DNA from: Cyanobium sp. CACIAM 14
Lineage (GTDB): Bacteria > Cyanobacteriota > Cyanobacteriia > PCC-6307 > Cyanobiaceae
NCBI GenBank assembly: GCA_000708525.1
Contig: JMRP01000015.1
Coordinates: 1 to 58,925 of the forward strand
Direction of reading: 5' to 3'
Length of the DNA stretch: 58,925 nucleotides
Shown in pieces: positions 1 through 9,499 of this stretch (within the stretch, counting starts at the first letter, position 1; each line of letters starts with the position of its first letter). The translations under genes and the position numbers were made by a program. Under the pieces are notes generated by a model. It was given only the letters and a program-made list of their open reading frames with translations, was not told the DNA's origin and made no database searches.

Positions 1-77
1 CCGAGTCCACCTCACCCCCAGGTGCCCCGCGTCATGTCCCTTCTCCGCGGGCCAACGTCATTGGTGGAGGACACGAC

Positions 78-317
78 TCAGGGCAGCTGTCCTCTCAGGG
101 CCGGTATCTCGCTGGTGAGGAGCTCCTCCAGCAGGCCCTGGATGTGGTGGAGGTCGTCGCGCAGTCCTCGCGCCAGGTCGCGAAGGGAGTCTTCGCTCTC
201 GTCCTCCAGATCCCTGCTGTCGAAACCCTCGACCCGCTGTTGGGCTGTCGCCCTCCCCTGCTCCAGCCTCTGGACGATCTCCTCAAGGAGGTCCTGGCTC
301 ACGGAAGTTGCTGTCAT
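78..317 (-). CDS. Small helical hypothetical protein (79 aa)
   Basis: I do not recognise the family. The product is a charged, leucine-rich, probably fully helical protein with no signal peptide, membrane segment or cysteine. The stretch LLEEIVQRLEQGRATAQQRV followed by LRDLARGLRDDLHHIQGLLEEL suggests two amphipathic helices, as in small coiled-coil or scaffold-like proteins. I chose the ATG at 317; an upstream in-frame start at 347 would add ten residues of low-complexity sequence. It stands alone at the window edge, upstream of an IS element. It is probably real because the reading frame is compositionally normal for a protein, but no function can be assigned. Confidence 0.5.
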   Translation of the reverse strand: MTATSVSQDLLEEIVQRLEQGRATAQQRVEGFDSRDLEDESEDSLRDLARGLRDDLHHIQGLLEELLTSEIPALRGQLP

Positions 318-552
318 GGCCGGCCGATGAGATGAACCTCCATCCACTGTGCCGCGTCCTGATCTGGCCTCGCGGCAGCCCGCCTACATCGTGACCCGGT
401 GTCCCGCGTCCATTACCGCCTGGGACTGACCTACCAGGGGCAATGAGCCTGCTCCTCTGGGAGGGCGGTGCCGGTGGGGTCAGGGAGGGTGAGCATCAGG
501 GCGGTGCTGGTCTCGCCCTTCACGCCGCCCCGGTCCCTCTCTGCCCAACAGG

Positions 553-576
553 AAGGCGCCCCGTGGGGGGCGCCTT
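553..576. terminator. Strong GC hairpin, terminator-like
   Basis: Perfect 10-bp stem (AAGGCGCCCC / GGGGCGCCTT, 553-562 and 567-576) with a 4-base loop GTGG, followed on the plus strand by TTTG. This is a typical cyanobacterial intrinsic-terminator shape, but the U-tract is short and no gene ends immediately before it. The surrounding stretch 348-1010 shows no convincing coding region on either strand. Confidence 0.5.
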
Positions 577-1040
577 TGCACCGGTTGCGAACCGTCACCT
601 TGGCATCTGGGGCACGATCCGATCGGGTGTCTGTGCTCCACGCATGACCTGTCTTGGGCCTGGCAGGGAAGGGATAGGGATCACGCCTGCGGGAAGAGAG
701 GCTCAAGGCTTGACCTTTCCGGTTGTGATCCCGGCCCGGGTTATGCAGCCCGGGGGTTCAACCAGCGGGAACCAGATTATGGCTCACTTCGGCTACAAGA
801 TGACATTCGCGCCATACCATCGAGAAGACGGTTGCTTTGACGCATCTCGGGCGCACCTCCTCTGTGCGCACCGGCTCGGGTGATCCCTGGCCGGACTCTT
901 TTGGAAGGTGGGGTCCGGGTTGGCTCCCAGGCCTCCCCTCAAGTTCAAGGTACGCCGCTGTCCAGGCAGCAGGAGCTCGCTGGAGTACCTGTTCCCGTAC
1001 CCCCGGTGACTGCCAGGAAAGTTGAAGACCCTACCCGGGG

Positions 1041-2096
1041 TCAGGCGGCCATCAACAACGTAGCTGGATGGACGGCGTGTTCTTGAGGAGGGGGATTGAT
1101 CCAGACCGCTTCCGGCAGACGCCTGCAGCGGGTGCTGCGTTTCCAGAGGCGGGGGTGTCGCTGGCGGGCCTGCTCGTAGACGCGGGCGCGGTGACGGCAG
1201 ACTTCAACGGCCTGACCGCTGTGGCGCTGAGCAGGCGTCACGAACCGGATGGCGCTGTGGCGGTGCCGGTGGTTGTACCACGCCACGAATTCCGCCACCC
1301 AGCGGCAGGCCTCGTCCTGGCTGCGGAAGGGCCGCCGGGGGTAATCCGGCCGGTACTTGACCGTGCGGAACAGTGATTCCGAGTACGGGTTGTCGTTGCT
1401 GACCCGGGGCCTGGAGAAGGATCTGAGGACCCCCAGCTCTTCCAGTCGGGCTTCGAGGGTGGCGGCCCGCATGGCGTTTCCGTTGTCGGCATGGAGGATC
1501 AAGGGCTGTCGCCGACCCTTGCTGATCCGCTCCCGCAGGCACGCGCGGCTGACCAGATCAGCGGCGATCTGTGCGTCTTCCCGCTCGGCCACGTCCCAGG
1601 CCACCACCTTGCGGCTCCAGACATCGATCACCAGGTAGAGGTACAGCCAGACGCCACGGACGCTCGTGGGCAGGTAGGTGATGTCCCAGCTCCACACCTG
1701 ATTCGGGCCTCTGGCCTCCAGCCGTGGCACTGGACGTGGCTCCTGGGGCGGCCGGGCACGGCCACGGCGATGGGCCTGACCATGGGCATGGAGAACGCGG
1801 TAGAAGCTGCGCTCCGAGCCGATATAGAGGCCCCGATCCGCCAGGACCGGCACGATCTGCCCCGGTGGCAGCGCCGCGAACTCGGGCTCGTTGCAGGTGA
1901 GCACGATCCGCTGACGCTCCTCGTCTATGAGGCGGTGAGACACCAGGCGAGGGCTGCCTTTACGGCCGTCCAGGCCGTCCCCATCACCCGCGAACTGACG
2001 CCGCCAGCGCTGCAGCGTGGTGAGCCCCACGCCCAGGAGAGCCGCCACCTCACGGGCCCGTGCACCGGCCGCCACGGTGGCATCGAGGATCTCCAA
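1041..2096 (-). CDS. IS3-family transposase OrfB (DDE integrase domain)
   Basis: Catalytic transposase subunit. It has an N-terminal helix-turn-helix (VAALLGVGLTTLQRWRRQF) and a second winged segment, then an rve-type integrase core with the triad in WDITYLP (Asp), HADNGN (Asp) and NPYSESLFRTVKY (Glu), and a basic C-terminus. The listed start is a TTG, but the frame is open upstream through about 2140 (reading LTSPADRRKALEILDA) and overlaps the end of OrfA. This is as expected if the functional product is an OrfAB fusion made by -1 programmed frameshifting, as in other IS3 elements. The catalytic residues look intact. Confidence 0.85.
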   Translation of the reverse strand: MEILDATVAAGARAREVAALLGVGLTTLQRWRRQFAGDGDGLDGRKGSPRLVSHRLIDEERQRIVLTCNEPEFAALPPGQIVPVLADRGLYIGSERSFYRVLHAHGQAHRRGRARPPQEPRPVPRLEARGPNQVWSWDITYLPTSVRGVWLYLYLVIDVWSRKVVAWDVAEREDAQIAADLVSRACLRERISKGRRQPLILHADNGNAMRAATLEARLEELGVLRSFSRPRVSNDNPYSESLFRTVKYRPDYPRRPFRSQDEACRWVAEFVAWYNHRHRHSAIRFVTPAQRHSGQAVEVCRHRARVYEQARQRHPRLWKRSTRCRRLPEAVWINPPPQEHAVHPATLLMAA

Positions 2097-2122
2097 GGCC
2101 TTGCGGCGATCGGCAGGAGAGG

Positions 2123-2629
2123 TCAGTCCCCCGCGTCCTCGCCCCAGTAGGCCTGGATCTTTTTTGAGGCAATCAGCAGCGCCGCCGCCTCCGCCAGGGC
2201 CTTGTCCTTACGGCGCAACTCCTGCTGCAGCCGCTTGATCTCGCGCTGATCGGCCTGGTGGCGCTTCTCCAGGTCCTTCTGCTCGGCCATCGTCAGCAGC
2301 GGTTGGGCATTGGCATCCTGGGCGGCCTGGCGCCAACGGTCCACCTGCTCGGGGAACAGGCCCCGCTCCCGGCAGTAGGCACCCAGTTCGGTGCTGTTCA
2401 GGCCGGCGGTCTCCAGCACCACCGTGAACTTGTCGGCCGGGCTCCAACCCTCAGGGTCCTTCTGGGTGGCGGGCACCACCTCCCCCTGGAGCCGCCAGGC
2501 CTTCCTCCACTTGTAGAGGGTGATCACGTGGATGCCCAGCTCCTGGGCGATCTCCGCCACGCTCTGGCGGTGGGGAGGCCCCATCCGCCGGCGCACATCA
2601 GCCTAGACGGCCTCGCTGTAAGGACGCAT
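2123..2629 (-). pseudogene. IS3 OrfA (HTH subunit) with an amber codon at codon 9
   Basis: DNA-binding subunit of the IS3 element. It has a helix-turn-helix (SVAEIAQELGIHVITLYKWRKAW), a central domain and a C-terminal leucine-rich coiled coil (KRHQADQREIKRLQQELRRKDKAL), as expected for OrfA. The natural start appears to be the ATG at 2629 (MRPYSEAV), but codon 9 is TAG (2605-2603). The frame then resumes as ADVRRRMGPPHRQS. A GTG at 2596 could restart translation and give 157 aa lacking only the first residues, so the gene may be partly functional. I infer a point nonsense mutation in an otherwise intact frame. Confidence 0.7.
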
Positions 2630-2861
2630 CGATCGGTTCCATCAGGCCCCCTGGTGGTTGAAATGGTCGGGATGGAGAGGCGTCATCATTCCTGGCAGAG
2701 GGGGGGTCCCCGGCCCATTCTGGCCAGATTAGGGTTCTCATTCACTCTGGACCGGTTTCCGGGGTCAAGGCAAGGAACCACTCCAGAACGGATGTAACAG
2801 GAGATACCAAAGCCAAAAGCATCGGCCCGCTAAATTCTCATAGAATATTCAGCATGGATCA

Positions 2862-5800
2862 ATGGTACAAGACTTTGCATCGATTGAAATAAAAAGATCT
2901 GGATTGCCGATCGACGACGGTAGCGCTAGTTTTACTCCAACAGCAGAAGTCAAGACGGCCTCAGGGCTCACATTCACTGTGAATTATGAGCCTATAAAGT
3001 TCAGTTTTCAGCCTGACGGTACAACCAACACATTCTCTTTCGACAAGACGGATGATGGGGTGAGGCTCACTTTTACTACCAGTTACTCAAGATACGGCGA
3101 TGGGAATCTAGACACTACATTTGTTGATTCCTGGTTACTTGAAGGAAGCATCAACCTAACAAGACAGTCGGATGGACTCTACGACAAAGCAATATTCATC
3201 GGCTCAGGTGTTGAACAGGAATATATTACTACTGGTGAGGGCGTTACGAGCAAGGGATCCTTTAACGTTCCAATCGGGTCGCTTCATCCAAGCAGTTACA
3301 ATACCATTTACGAACAGAGTGGTCTCAATCTAGATTTATCATTAGACGAAACTATCGGTCTATCCCCTGACTTTCTTGCTGTCCTTCAAGACCTATGGCG
3401 GCCTTCTTTTGGTTATTTTACACAGCCTCATTACGGCCCATACTACTACTTCTACCCTCGTGTTCTGCAGCCTTCTATTAAGCCGTCACTTTCCATCACT
3501 GCATCCAGTCAAGAGATTGGAGTTGGGCCAGATCACCGCCTTGGGCTGAATATTAAAGCGAATTACAGAACCAGCCCATCAGGAACAATTAGTGTCTTGG
3601 AGGTTCGTGTACCTAGCGGTTTTCAAGTCATCGAATCTACAGGGCTAGGTGTTATTCGTTCAAAAGTGATTGATACAGCCGGCAATGGGGATACCATTCT
3701 TAACTTTGAGACCGGTAATATATCTTCTTCTGGCATTATAAATGGAAACCTCGTTGTTGAAGCCACAGGACGTAGCCAGCCTGCAGACAAGCCTTATGAC
3801 CACCAATGGAACTCATTAATTGCTGGGACTTTAAGATATCAAGATGGTTCGAGCGCTCTTCCACAGAGTGTGGTCACAACCGTATACGTAGACAGCAGCA
3901 AAGGGCTGGCACAGGACTTGGCCAGAGATCTTCGACTGGACTTGAAGAGTTATATTGATCAAGTGAAAAGTCAATCACTTGGTCAAGTGAAGGGAGTGGG
4001 CATGTCAGCATTGCTGCCTAATAAGTATGACATGTTGGGCATCATGATGAATGACTACCGAGACTTCGGTACGGATATAGTGCGACAGCGGGCTGAAGAA
4101 TATGTTGGCGAGATTCAATCGCAATTTAAGCAACCAGCAGAACTTCTCTATCGCTTAATTGAGCAGAATAGCAAATCTTTGGCGTCACTGCTAACTGAAC
4201 GGTTTCGCCAAGCCGCCATGCAGAATCTCCTTCCCGGTCTTTATAAGAACATTGAAGAGTTTCGGCAAACAGCTACAGATCTAGGAATTTCATATAATGA
4301 CGGGGTAATTAGCTACTTAAGCTCAACTGCCATGGGCAACCTTGGTCTTGGAGTTGAAGTTAGGCGTCTTACAGACTTTGCATCAGAACAACTGAAGCGC
4401 ATACGTTCTGGCGACAGCCTATCACTTAGTTCATTTGCTAATGCTGTCATCGGAGACATAACCTATTCTACAGCCTTTTCCAAGTTATTGCCATACGGCA
4501 ACATAGGCTTCGGTGTGAACGCCAATTTTAATAATGGACAACTTTCTGGATCTGTAGAAGTTAATCCCTCACTTTCTATTCCCTTGGCAGGCGGTCGGCT
4601 GCGGCTGAATGTGGGTGGCACGACTGATTATAACTTTAGTCCCAACGCCCCCACTTATAAGTTGAATATCAGCGTGCAGTTGACAGAACCGTTCAAACCC
4701 TTGTATAGCCCGCTGCTTGAGCGTATAGCGCCGCTCAAGTCCGTAGAGGATCCCCTTCTATCATTCAATGCTCTTTCCAATTCTTCTGATATATCAGAAA
4801 CTCGCCAAGCGGTCATCAAGGGGAACGGCGACAGTTCCCAGCCGGTGTTTGATTTGCTCGGGCGGCACCTACTTTTCACTTCGTACGCATCAGATATTAT
4901 CGATGATGACATCAACAATGTGGCCGATGTATTTCTCCTTGATCTTGAATCCAACGCGCTTGAGAATATTAGTATCGGGTTTGGTGGTGCTGCAGCCAAT
5001 GGCGATAGCGAGGGATATGCGGTTAGTCCAGACAGTCAGTATGTAGTATTCTCTTCCATTGCCAACAACTTGATTGAGAATGATCTCAATGATGCTAGAG
5101 ACATCTTTATACGCGACCGTCAAGCCAATACTACACGTAGAGTAAGCTTGTCAGTTGCTGGGAAAGAATCGAACGGAGCGAGTAGCCTAGCTTCTCTCAG
5201 CGCTGATGGCCGATATGTGGTATTTTCATCTGCGGCTTCAAATCTGGTCGAGAACGACACGAATGAAGTCGTTGACGTCTTCGTAAGAGATCTCCAGTCA
5301 GGAACTACTGAGCGGATTAGTGTTGCCAATGATGGTGCCCAGGCAAATGGGGACAGCCTAAGCTCAAGGTCAGCGATCAGCGCTGATGGCCGATATGTAG
5401 TATTCTACTCGTATGCTTCAAATCTAGTCAGTGATGACGGCAACGATGTAGCAGATATCTTTCTCCGCGATCGATTGAAAGGCACGACCAAACGAGTTAA
5501 TATCAATGTCAGTGGGAATGAAGCGGATGACATAAGCTTGGCAGCATCTATTAGTTCCGATGGCCACTACATTCTCTTCTCGTCCCTTGCCTCAAATCTT
5601 GTTGAAGGAGATGCAAATGAAGCCTCTGATGTTTTTCTTGTAGATTTACAGTCTGGCATTATTGAGCGGGTCAGCATACGCAGTGATGGCGCCGAGTCTG
5701 ATGGGAATAGCGATTCATCGTTCATGAGCACGAATGGACGCTTTATCGTCTTTCGGTCTCGCGCATCGAATCTTGGACTAGACAATACTGCTTCAAGGTA

Positions 5801-7373
5801 TAATATTTACCTGCATGATCGACAAACTGGAGAAACGAAGCCAATAAGCGGTATTTCATCAGAGGAGGTCGGTTCTGACTCCAACAACCCTGCAATCAGT
5901 GGCGATGGTCTCTTGGTGGCATTTGATTCTGTGGCAGACAATCTAGACGTAAATGATCGCAATCGAGCTTCTGATATCTTCCTGTATAAGGCTTCGTCTA
6001 ATGAAGGTGAGGCCTCGTTCTCTATCAGCGGGACACCATCAATTGGTCAGATTCTACGCATCATCCTCGAAGATGCCGACCCCGAGGGTGATCCCCCAGC
6101 TGGTTACAGCTACCAATGGCAGTCTTCCGGAAATGGAATCAGTTGGACAGCCATCGATGGAGCCACTGGATCCACATATAGCCTCTCTGATGATAGTGAA
6201 GGCAAGCAGATAAGAGCCATTATCTTATATGTTGATGGGAGAGGGTTCGCCGAAGAGGCCGTTACTTCTCCTGTTAAAGTGTTCCCCAAAAATAACGGTG
6301 AAGCTATTTTTTCTATCGTCTATGCGCCTGGCGTCAAACATATTCTCAATGCCATCCCTGAGGCGGGAGATCCCGATGGGAATCCTGAGACTGGCTACGG
6401 CTATCAGTGGCAGAGCTCCGGCAACGGCAGAGATTGGACGGATATCGATGATGCCACGAATTCTATTTACTCGCTGACTCCTGCCGAGGAAGGCAAGCAA
6501 GTGCGGGTGAAGGTGTCATACATCGATGCGGCAGGCTTCGCAGAACAGGTCTTCTCCAAATCTGTTTCCGTACCGTCTGCCCCTACCTACACAGTTACCT
6601 CTGGTCCAACCAGCCTGTTCGAAGGTGACACGCTTGCAGCCAGCTTGACCACCACGAACGTGGCGGAGGGCACGCGTTTCTATTGGGCCTTCTCCGGCTC
6701 TGATATCACCTCTGGTGATGTCGTGGGTAGTGCTCTCACCGGAGACGGCCAAGTCGGTGCTGATGGCACGCTTAATGTCTTTCTAGGAGTTGCCCGCGAT
6801 AACCTGATCGAAAGCGACGAGCTCATGGAACTGCGGTTCTATGCCGACAGCACCCGCAGCCAACAAGTGGGTGCCACGACCTCTTACATCATCAAGGATG
6901 CCATGGTGGGCAATCCCACCGACAGCAGCGACAGCATAATCGGCACTGCGGCAGCCGACATCCTTCGGGGGGTGCCGACCGACTCCCCTGCCAGTCACAG
7001 GGGTAAAGGCACGGTCGATCTACTGACTGGGAACGGAGGTCCGGATCTGTTCGTGCTCGGGGATGCGCTCGGCCCCTTCTACGACGATGGCAATCCGCTC
7101 AGTCAGGGCCGAGGTGATTTTGCGGTGATCACTGATTTCAGCGTCGGTGATCGCATTCAGTTGCACGGCAGCGCCCAGCAGTATCTGCTCGGTAACGGCA
7201 CTTATCAAAGTAAGATAGGGGTTTTTATCTATGCCCGCAATCCTGAACGGCCCATCTCTAACCGGGTATCGTTCTACGACGAAGCGATCGGTTTTTTGGA
7301 GGGTGCCAACCTCAGCCAGCTCAACCTCAGCAGCACGGATCAATTCCAATACACAGACTTGGCTTTGGCCTAA
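2862..7373 (+). CDS. Large secreted repeat protein: beta-propeller, Ig-like repeats, RTX-like C-terminus
   Basis: 1503 aa, no Sec signal peptide. Residues 1-650 are beta-rich and unassigned. Residues about 655-1045 contain seven TolB/WD40-like blades, each of the form Y-V-V-F-S-S-x-A-S-N-L-x-x-x-D-x-N-x-x-x-D-V-F-x-x-D, i.e. a complete seven-bladed propeller. Two Ig-like repeats follow (YSYQWQSSGNGISWTAIDGA, YGYQWQSSGNGRDWTDIDDA; about 1050-1240), then a Calx-beta-like segment (FEGDTLAASLTTTNVAEGTR). The C-terminal 150 residues are RTX-like (IIGTAAADILRG, GNGGPDLFVLGD, FSVGDRIQLHG), as in cyanobacterial type I-secreted proteins. An extracellular adhesin- or S-layer-like role exported by an ABC/HlyD/TolC system is inferred; no exporter genes are nearby. 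The first three quarters are clearly AT-richer than the flanks and the C-terminal part is GC-rich, suggesting a mosaic origin. Confidence 0.85.
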   Translation: MVQDFASIEIKRSGLPIDDGSASFTPTAEVKTASGLTFTVNYEPIKFSFQPDGTTNTFSFDKTDDGVRLTFTTSYSRYGDGNLDTTFVDSWLLEGSINLTRQSDGLYDKAIFIGSGVEQEYITTGEGVTSKGSFNVPIGSLHPSSYNTIYEQSGLNLDLSLDETIGLSPDFLAVLQDLWRPSFGYFTQPHYGPYYYFYPRVLQPSIKPSLSITASSQEIGVGPDHRLGLNIKANYRTSPSGTISVLEVRVPSGFQVIESTGLGVIRSKVIDTAGNGDTILNFETGNISSSGIINGNLVVEATGRSQPADKPYDHQWNSLIAGTLRYQDGSSALPQSVVTTVYVDSSKGLAQDLARDLRLDLKSYIDQVKSQSLGQVKGVGMSALLPNKYDMLGIMMNDYRDFGTDIVRQRAEEYVGEIQSQFKQPAELLYRLIEQNSKSLASLLTERFRQAAMQNLLPGLYKNIEEFRQTATDLGISYNDGVISYLSSTAMGNLGLGVEVRRLTDFASEQLKRIRSGDSLSLSSFANAVIGDITYSTAFSKLLPYGNIGFGVNANFNNGQLSGSVEVNPSLSIPLAGGRLRLNVGGTTDYNFSPNAPTYKLNISVQLTEPFKPLYSPLLERIAPLKSVEDPLLSFNALSNSSDISETRQAVIKGNGDSSQPVFDLLGRHLLFTSYASDIIDDDINNVADVFLLDLESNALENISIGFGGAAANGDSEGYAVSPDSQYVVFSSIANNLIENDLNDARDIFIRDRQANTTRRVSLSVAGKESNGASSLASLSADGRYVVFSSAASNLVENDTNEVVDVFVRDLQSGTTERISVANDGAQANGDSLSSRSAISADGRYVVFYSYASNLVSDDGNDVADIFLRDRLKGTTKRVNINVSGNEADDISLAASISSDGHYILFSSLASNLVEGDANEASDVFLVDLQSGIIERVSIRSDGAESDGNSDSSFMSTNGRFIVFRSRASNLGLDNTASRYNIYLHDRQTGETKPISGISSEEVGSDSNNPAISGDGLLVAFDSVADNLDVNDRNRASDIFLYKASSNEGEASFSISGTPSIGQILRIILEDADPEGDPPAGYSYQWQSSGNGISWTAIDGATGSTYSLSDDSEGKQIRAIILYVDGRGFAEEAVTSPVKVFPKNNGEAIFSIVYAPGVKHILNAIPEAGDPDGNPETGYGYQWQSSGNGRDWTDIDDATNSIYSLTPAEEGKQVRVKVSYIDAAGFAEQVFSKSVSVPSAPTYTVTSGPTSLFEGDTLAASLTTTNVAEGTRFYWAFSGSDITSGDVVGSALTGDGQVGADGTLNVFLGVARDNLIESDELMELRFYADSTRSQQVGATTSYIIKDAMVGNPTDSSDSIIGTAAADILRGVPTDSPASHRGKGTVDLLTGNGGPDLFVLGDALGPFYDDGNPLSQGRGDFAVITDFSVGDRIQLHGSAQQYLLGNGTYQSKIGVFIYARNPERPISNRVSFYDEAIGFLEGANLSQLNLSSTDQFQYTDLALA

Positions 7374-7448
7374 GTCAGGGCCTTTCCAGGTTACGTTCTG
7401 TCAACCCCACGCCCATCCCATAGGCTCCTCAGCACCTCATTCCCTCCC

Positions 7449-7982
7449 ATGAATCAGCTCTTTCGGTCTTCGGTTCTCCTTGGCACTCTCGTTGCAGGGA
7501 CGACCCTTGGCCCTGTGTTGCCAGCCTCTGCTCTGCAAGTGGTGGTAGGTGGCCAGAGCTTCGAACTCTCGGTGGAAGAGGTGGCTCCGCTTGACCAACC
7601 TGCCTGGTTCGAGAGCCTTGCCAACGGTGGCCGCATGCCTTGGTGGGGATATGAACAGCATGCGGCAAACTTTGCAGAGCAGGCGGGCGCAGCGCTGGGC
7701 TCTCTTGGGCCAGAGCTCCCTTTCTCCGAATTCGGGCCCCTTTTTGCCTTCGGTCTCGATCAGGGAGACGTGCTGAGCGTGTCGCAATTCATTGCGCCAC
7801 CGGCAAATTCCCAGGGCATCTTCCCGACTACTCAGGATCAGGTGTTCCGCTTTGCCGTGGGCAGACCTCTCGGACCCGTTTCATCCGTACCAGGTCCCAT
7901 GCCGATTCTGGGACTGAGCTTGGCCTATGGCTGGTCACGGCGAATGCGTAGGCGTATCCAGTTGACAGCTCAGAAGCCTTGA
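7449..7982 (+). CDS. Secreted protein with PEP-CTERM-like sorting tail (177 aa)
   Basis: A signal peptide is evident at residues 1-29 (SVLLGTLVAGTTLGPVLPASALQ, likely cleavage after ASA). The mature part has no family I recognise. The C-terminus carries VPGPMPILGLSLAYGWSRRMRRRIQ: a proline-rich VPGP motif, a hydrophobic helix and an arginine cluster. This is the cyanobacterial variant of the PEP-CTERM exosortase signal, so the protein is probably membrane-anchored, then cleaved and exported to the cell surface. It lies 75 bp downstream of the large secreted protein gene and may be co-transcribed. The body contains two tryptophan-rich stretches (QPAWFESLANGGRMPWWGYE). Confidence 0.75.
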   Translation: MNQLFRSSVLLGTLVAGTTLGPVLPASALQVVVGGQSFELSVEEVAPLDQPAWFESLANGGRMPWWGYEQHAANFAEQAGAALGSLGPELPFSEFGPLFAFGLDQGDVLSVSQFIAPPANSQGIFPTTQDQVFRFAVGRPLGPVSSVPGPMPILGLSLAYGWSRRMRRRIQLTAQKP

Positions 7983-8453
7983 ACTTCGTTGCTGGTTAGT
8001 TGTGGTTAACACCAGGTTGTTCATACCTGCAGCTGAGCAAGCGGCTACTTGGGGCCTCCTGAAAATCTCACCTCGCGGCTCGGCGACTGAAAGGCCGCAT
8101 TTGGCGCGGCCATCAGCTCAGCAGGTCGCATGACACGGTCTTGATGAAATTAGCCCTGTGGTACTCCTCTCAGAGGCGAAAGTTGCCATCATGAACCAGT
8201 GGAGACCGGCAATACAGACAAAAAGAAGCTCCAGGAGCTTCTCCAGGTTCATCACCAGCAAGTTCATGGCAATCGTGCAGCCTGATGTCAGGGGGAGCTT
8301 TTCACGAATCAGATCGAGGCCAAAACGGCGCTTGCCCTGCCCGAATTTGCCTTCCACACCATTGCGTCTCCGCTGGTCGGCAAGGGCAATCTGCTTCTCT
8401 TCAGCAAGCAGCTCTGAATCCATTTTGGGCCGGCCAAGACGAGGACCGCTAAG

Positions 8454-9499
8454 TGTGTAGTCCCACCAGGTTGTTCAGCTGACGATTGGGTGTGAGGTCG
8501 CCAGGGTCGGGGTGTCACCGCCCGTCCCAAGACCTCACCCCCCATGCATAGCCACCCACTGGCCCGACTGACCCCGCTCAGTCGGGAACGCCTGATTCGT
8601 CGGCACCTGGATGAGGGCCTTCCGCTCAGGACGCTTGCGGCGGAAGCCGGGATCAGCCTTCGCAGCGCCTACAAGTGGCTGGCACGGTTCCGTGCTGGCG
8701 GTGTGACGGCACTGGCGGATCGACGGAGTGTTCGCCGCACCCAGCGGCGGACGCTCGATCCGCAGCAACTGCAGGTGGCCGTCAACCTGCGGCACCAGCG
8801 TTGCACGCTCCGCCGCATCGCCAGGGCCCTCCAGGCTCCCCTTTCGACCGTCGGACGGCTGATGAACGCCCTGGGGCTGGGCCGTCTCAGGAACCTGGAG
8901 CCCAGGACTCCGGTGCGGCGGTATCAGTGGGAACGCCCCGGCGACATGATCCATGTCGACACCAAGCAGTTGGCTCGCTTTGAGCGGGTCGGCCATCGGA
9001 TCACCGGTGACCGTCGTCAGGGCGCCTCCCGAGGCGCCGGCTACGAGAAGGTGCACGTCGCGATCGATGACGCCACCCGCCTGGCCTACGTCGAAGTGCT
9101 CGATGACGAGCAGAAGGCGACGACCATCGGGTTTCTGGCCCGTGCCGTCGGATGGTTCTCGGAGCAGGGGATCACCTGCCGGCGGGTGCTCTCGGACAAT
9201 GGCTCCGCCTACCGTTCTGGTGACTGGCGAAAAGCCTGTCAGGCACTGGATCTGAAACCCATCCGCACCAAGGCGTACACGCCTCAGACCAACGGCAAGG
9301 CGGAACGGTTCATCAAGACGCTTTTGGATGAGTGGGCTTACGTCATCGCCTACCGGACATCCGAGGAACGCAACCGCTGGCTGCCCCGCTACCTGAAGAT
9401 CTATAACGACCACAGATGCCACATGGCTCTCGGTGGCCTCAGCCCTCAGCAGTGCCTCCAGCGGCTGCTGATCGCTGAATGACCTGGTGAGAAAACACA
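8454..9499 (+). mobile_element. IS481-family insertion sequence with terminal repeats and 6-bp target duplication
   Basis: Left end TGTGTAGTCCCACCAGG and right end (complement) TGTGTTTTCTCACCAGG, continuing to TTCAGC; about 21 of 26 terminal positions match. The flanking direct repeat is GCTAAG at 8448-8453 and 9500-9505. Length is 1046 bp with a single transposase gene. Everything needed for mobility appears intact. Confidence 0.92.
8544..9482 (+). CDS. IS481-family transposase (312 aa)
   Basis: Single-ORF transposase. N-terminal helix-turn-helix (LPLRTLAAEAGISLRSAYKW, residues about 30-50) with a second HTH (CTLRRIARALQAPLSTVGRLM). The rve integrase core has DDE residues in MIHVDTKQLAR, RVLSDNGSAYRS and QTNGKAERFIKTLL, and the C-terminal IYNDHRCHMALGGLSPQQ motif is typical of IS481. 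Full length for the family, starting about 90 bp inside the left terminal repeat and ending 17 bp before the right terminus. It probably remains active. Confidence 0.92.
   Translation: MHSHPLARLTPLSRERLIRRHLDEGLPLRTLAAEAGISLRSAYKWLARFRAGGVTALADRRSVRRTQRRTLDPQQLQVAVNLRHQRCTLRRIARALQAPLSTVGRLMNALGLGRLRNLEPRTPVRRYQWERPGDMIHVDTKQLARFERVGHRITGDRRQGASRGAGYEKVHVAIDDATRLAYVEVLDDEQKATTIGFLARAVGWFSEQGITCRRVLSDNGSAYRSGDWRKACQALDLKPIRTKAYTPQTNGKAERFIKTLLDEWAYVIAYRTSEERNRWLPRYLKIYNDHRCHMALGGLSPQQCLQRLLIAE

Larger units (their letters stand above)
1011..2697 (-). mobile_element. IS3-family insertion sequence with imperfect terminal repeats
   Basis: The left end starts TGCCAGGAAAGTTGA at 1011, and the right end (complement, from 2697) starts TGCCAGGAATGATGA. 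The two termini match at about 15 of the first 19 positions, begin TG and end CA. Between them lie two overlapping minus-strand reading frames in the orfA/orfB order of IS3 elements. No target-site duplication is visible (GGTGAC on the left, GAGGGG on the right), so the element may be old or one flank may have been rearranged. At about 1.69 kb it is slightly long for the family. Confidence 0.8.

Noticed and set aside
7995-8010. GTGGTTAACACCAGG as another copy of the GGTGGTTAACCACC palindrome
   Set aside because: An insertion breaks the symmetry, so I do not count it.
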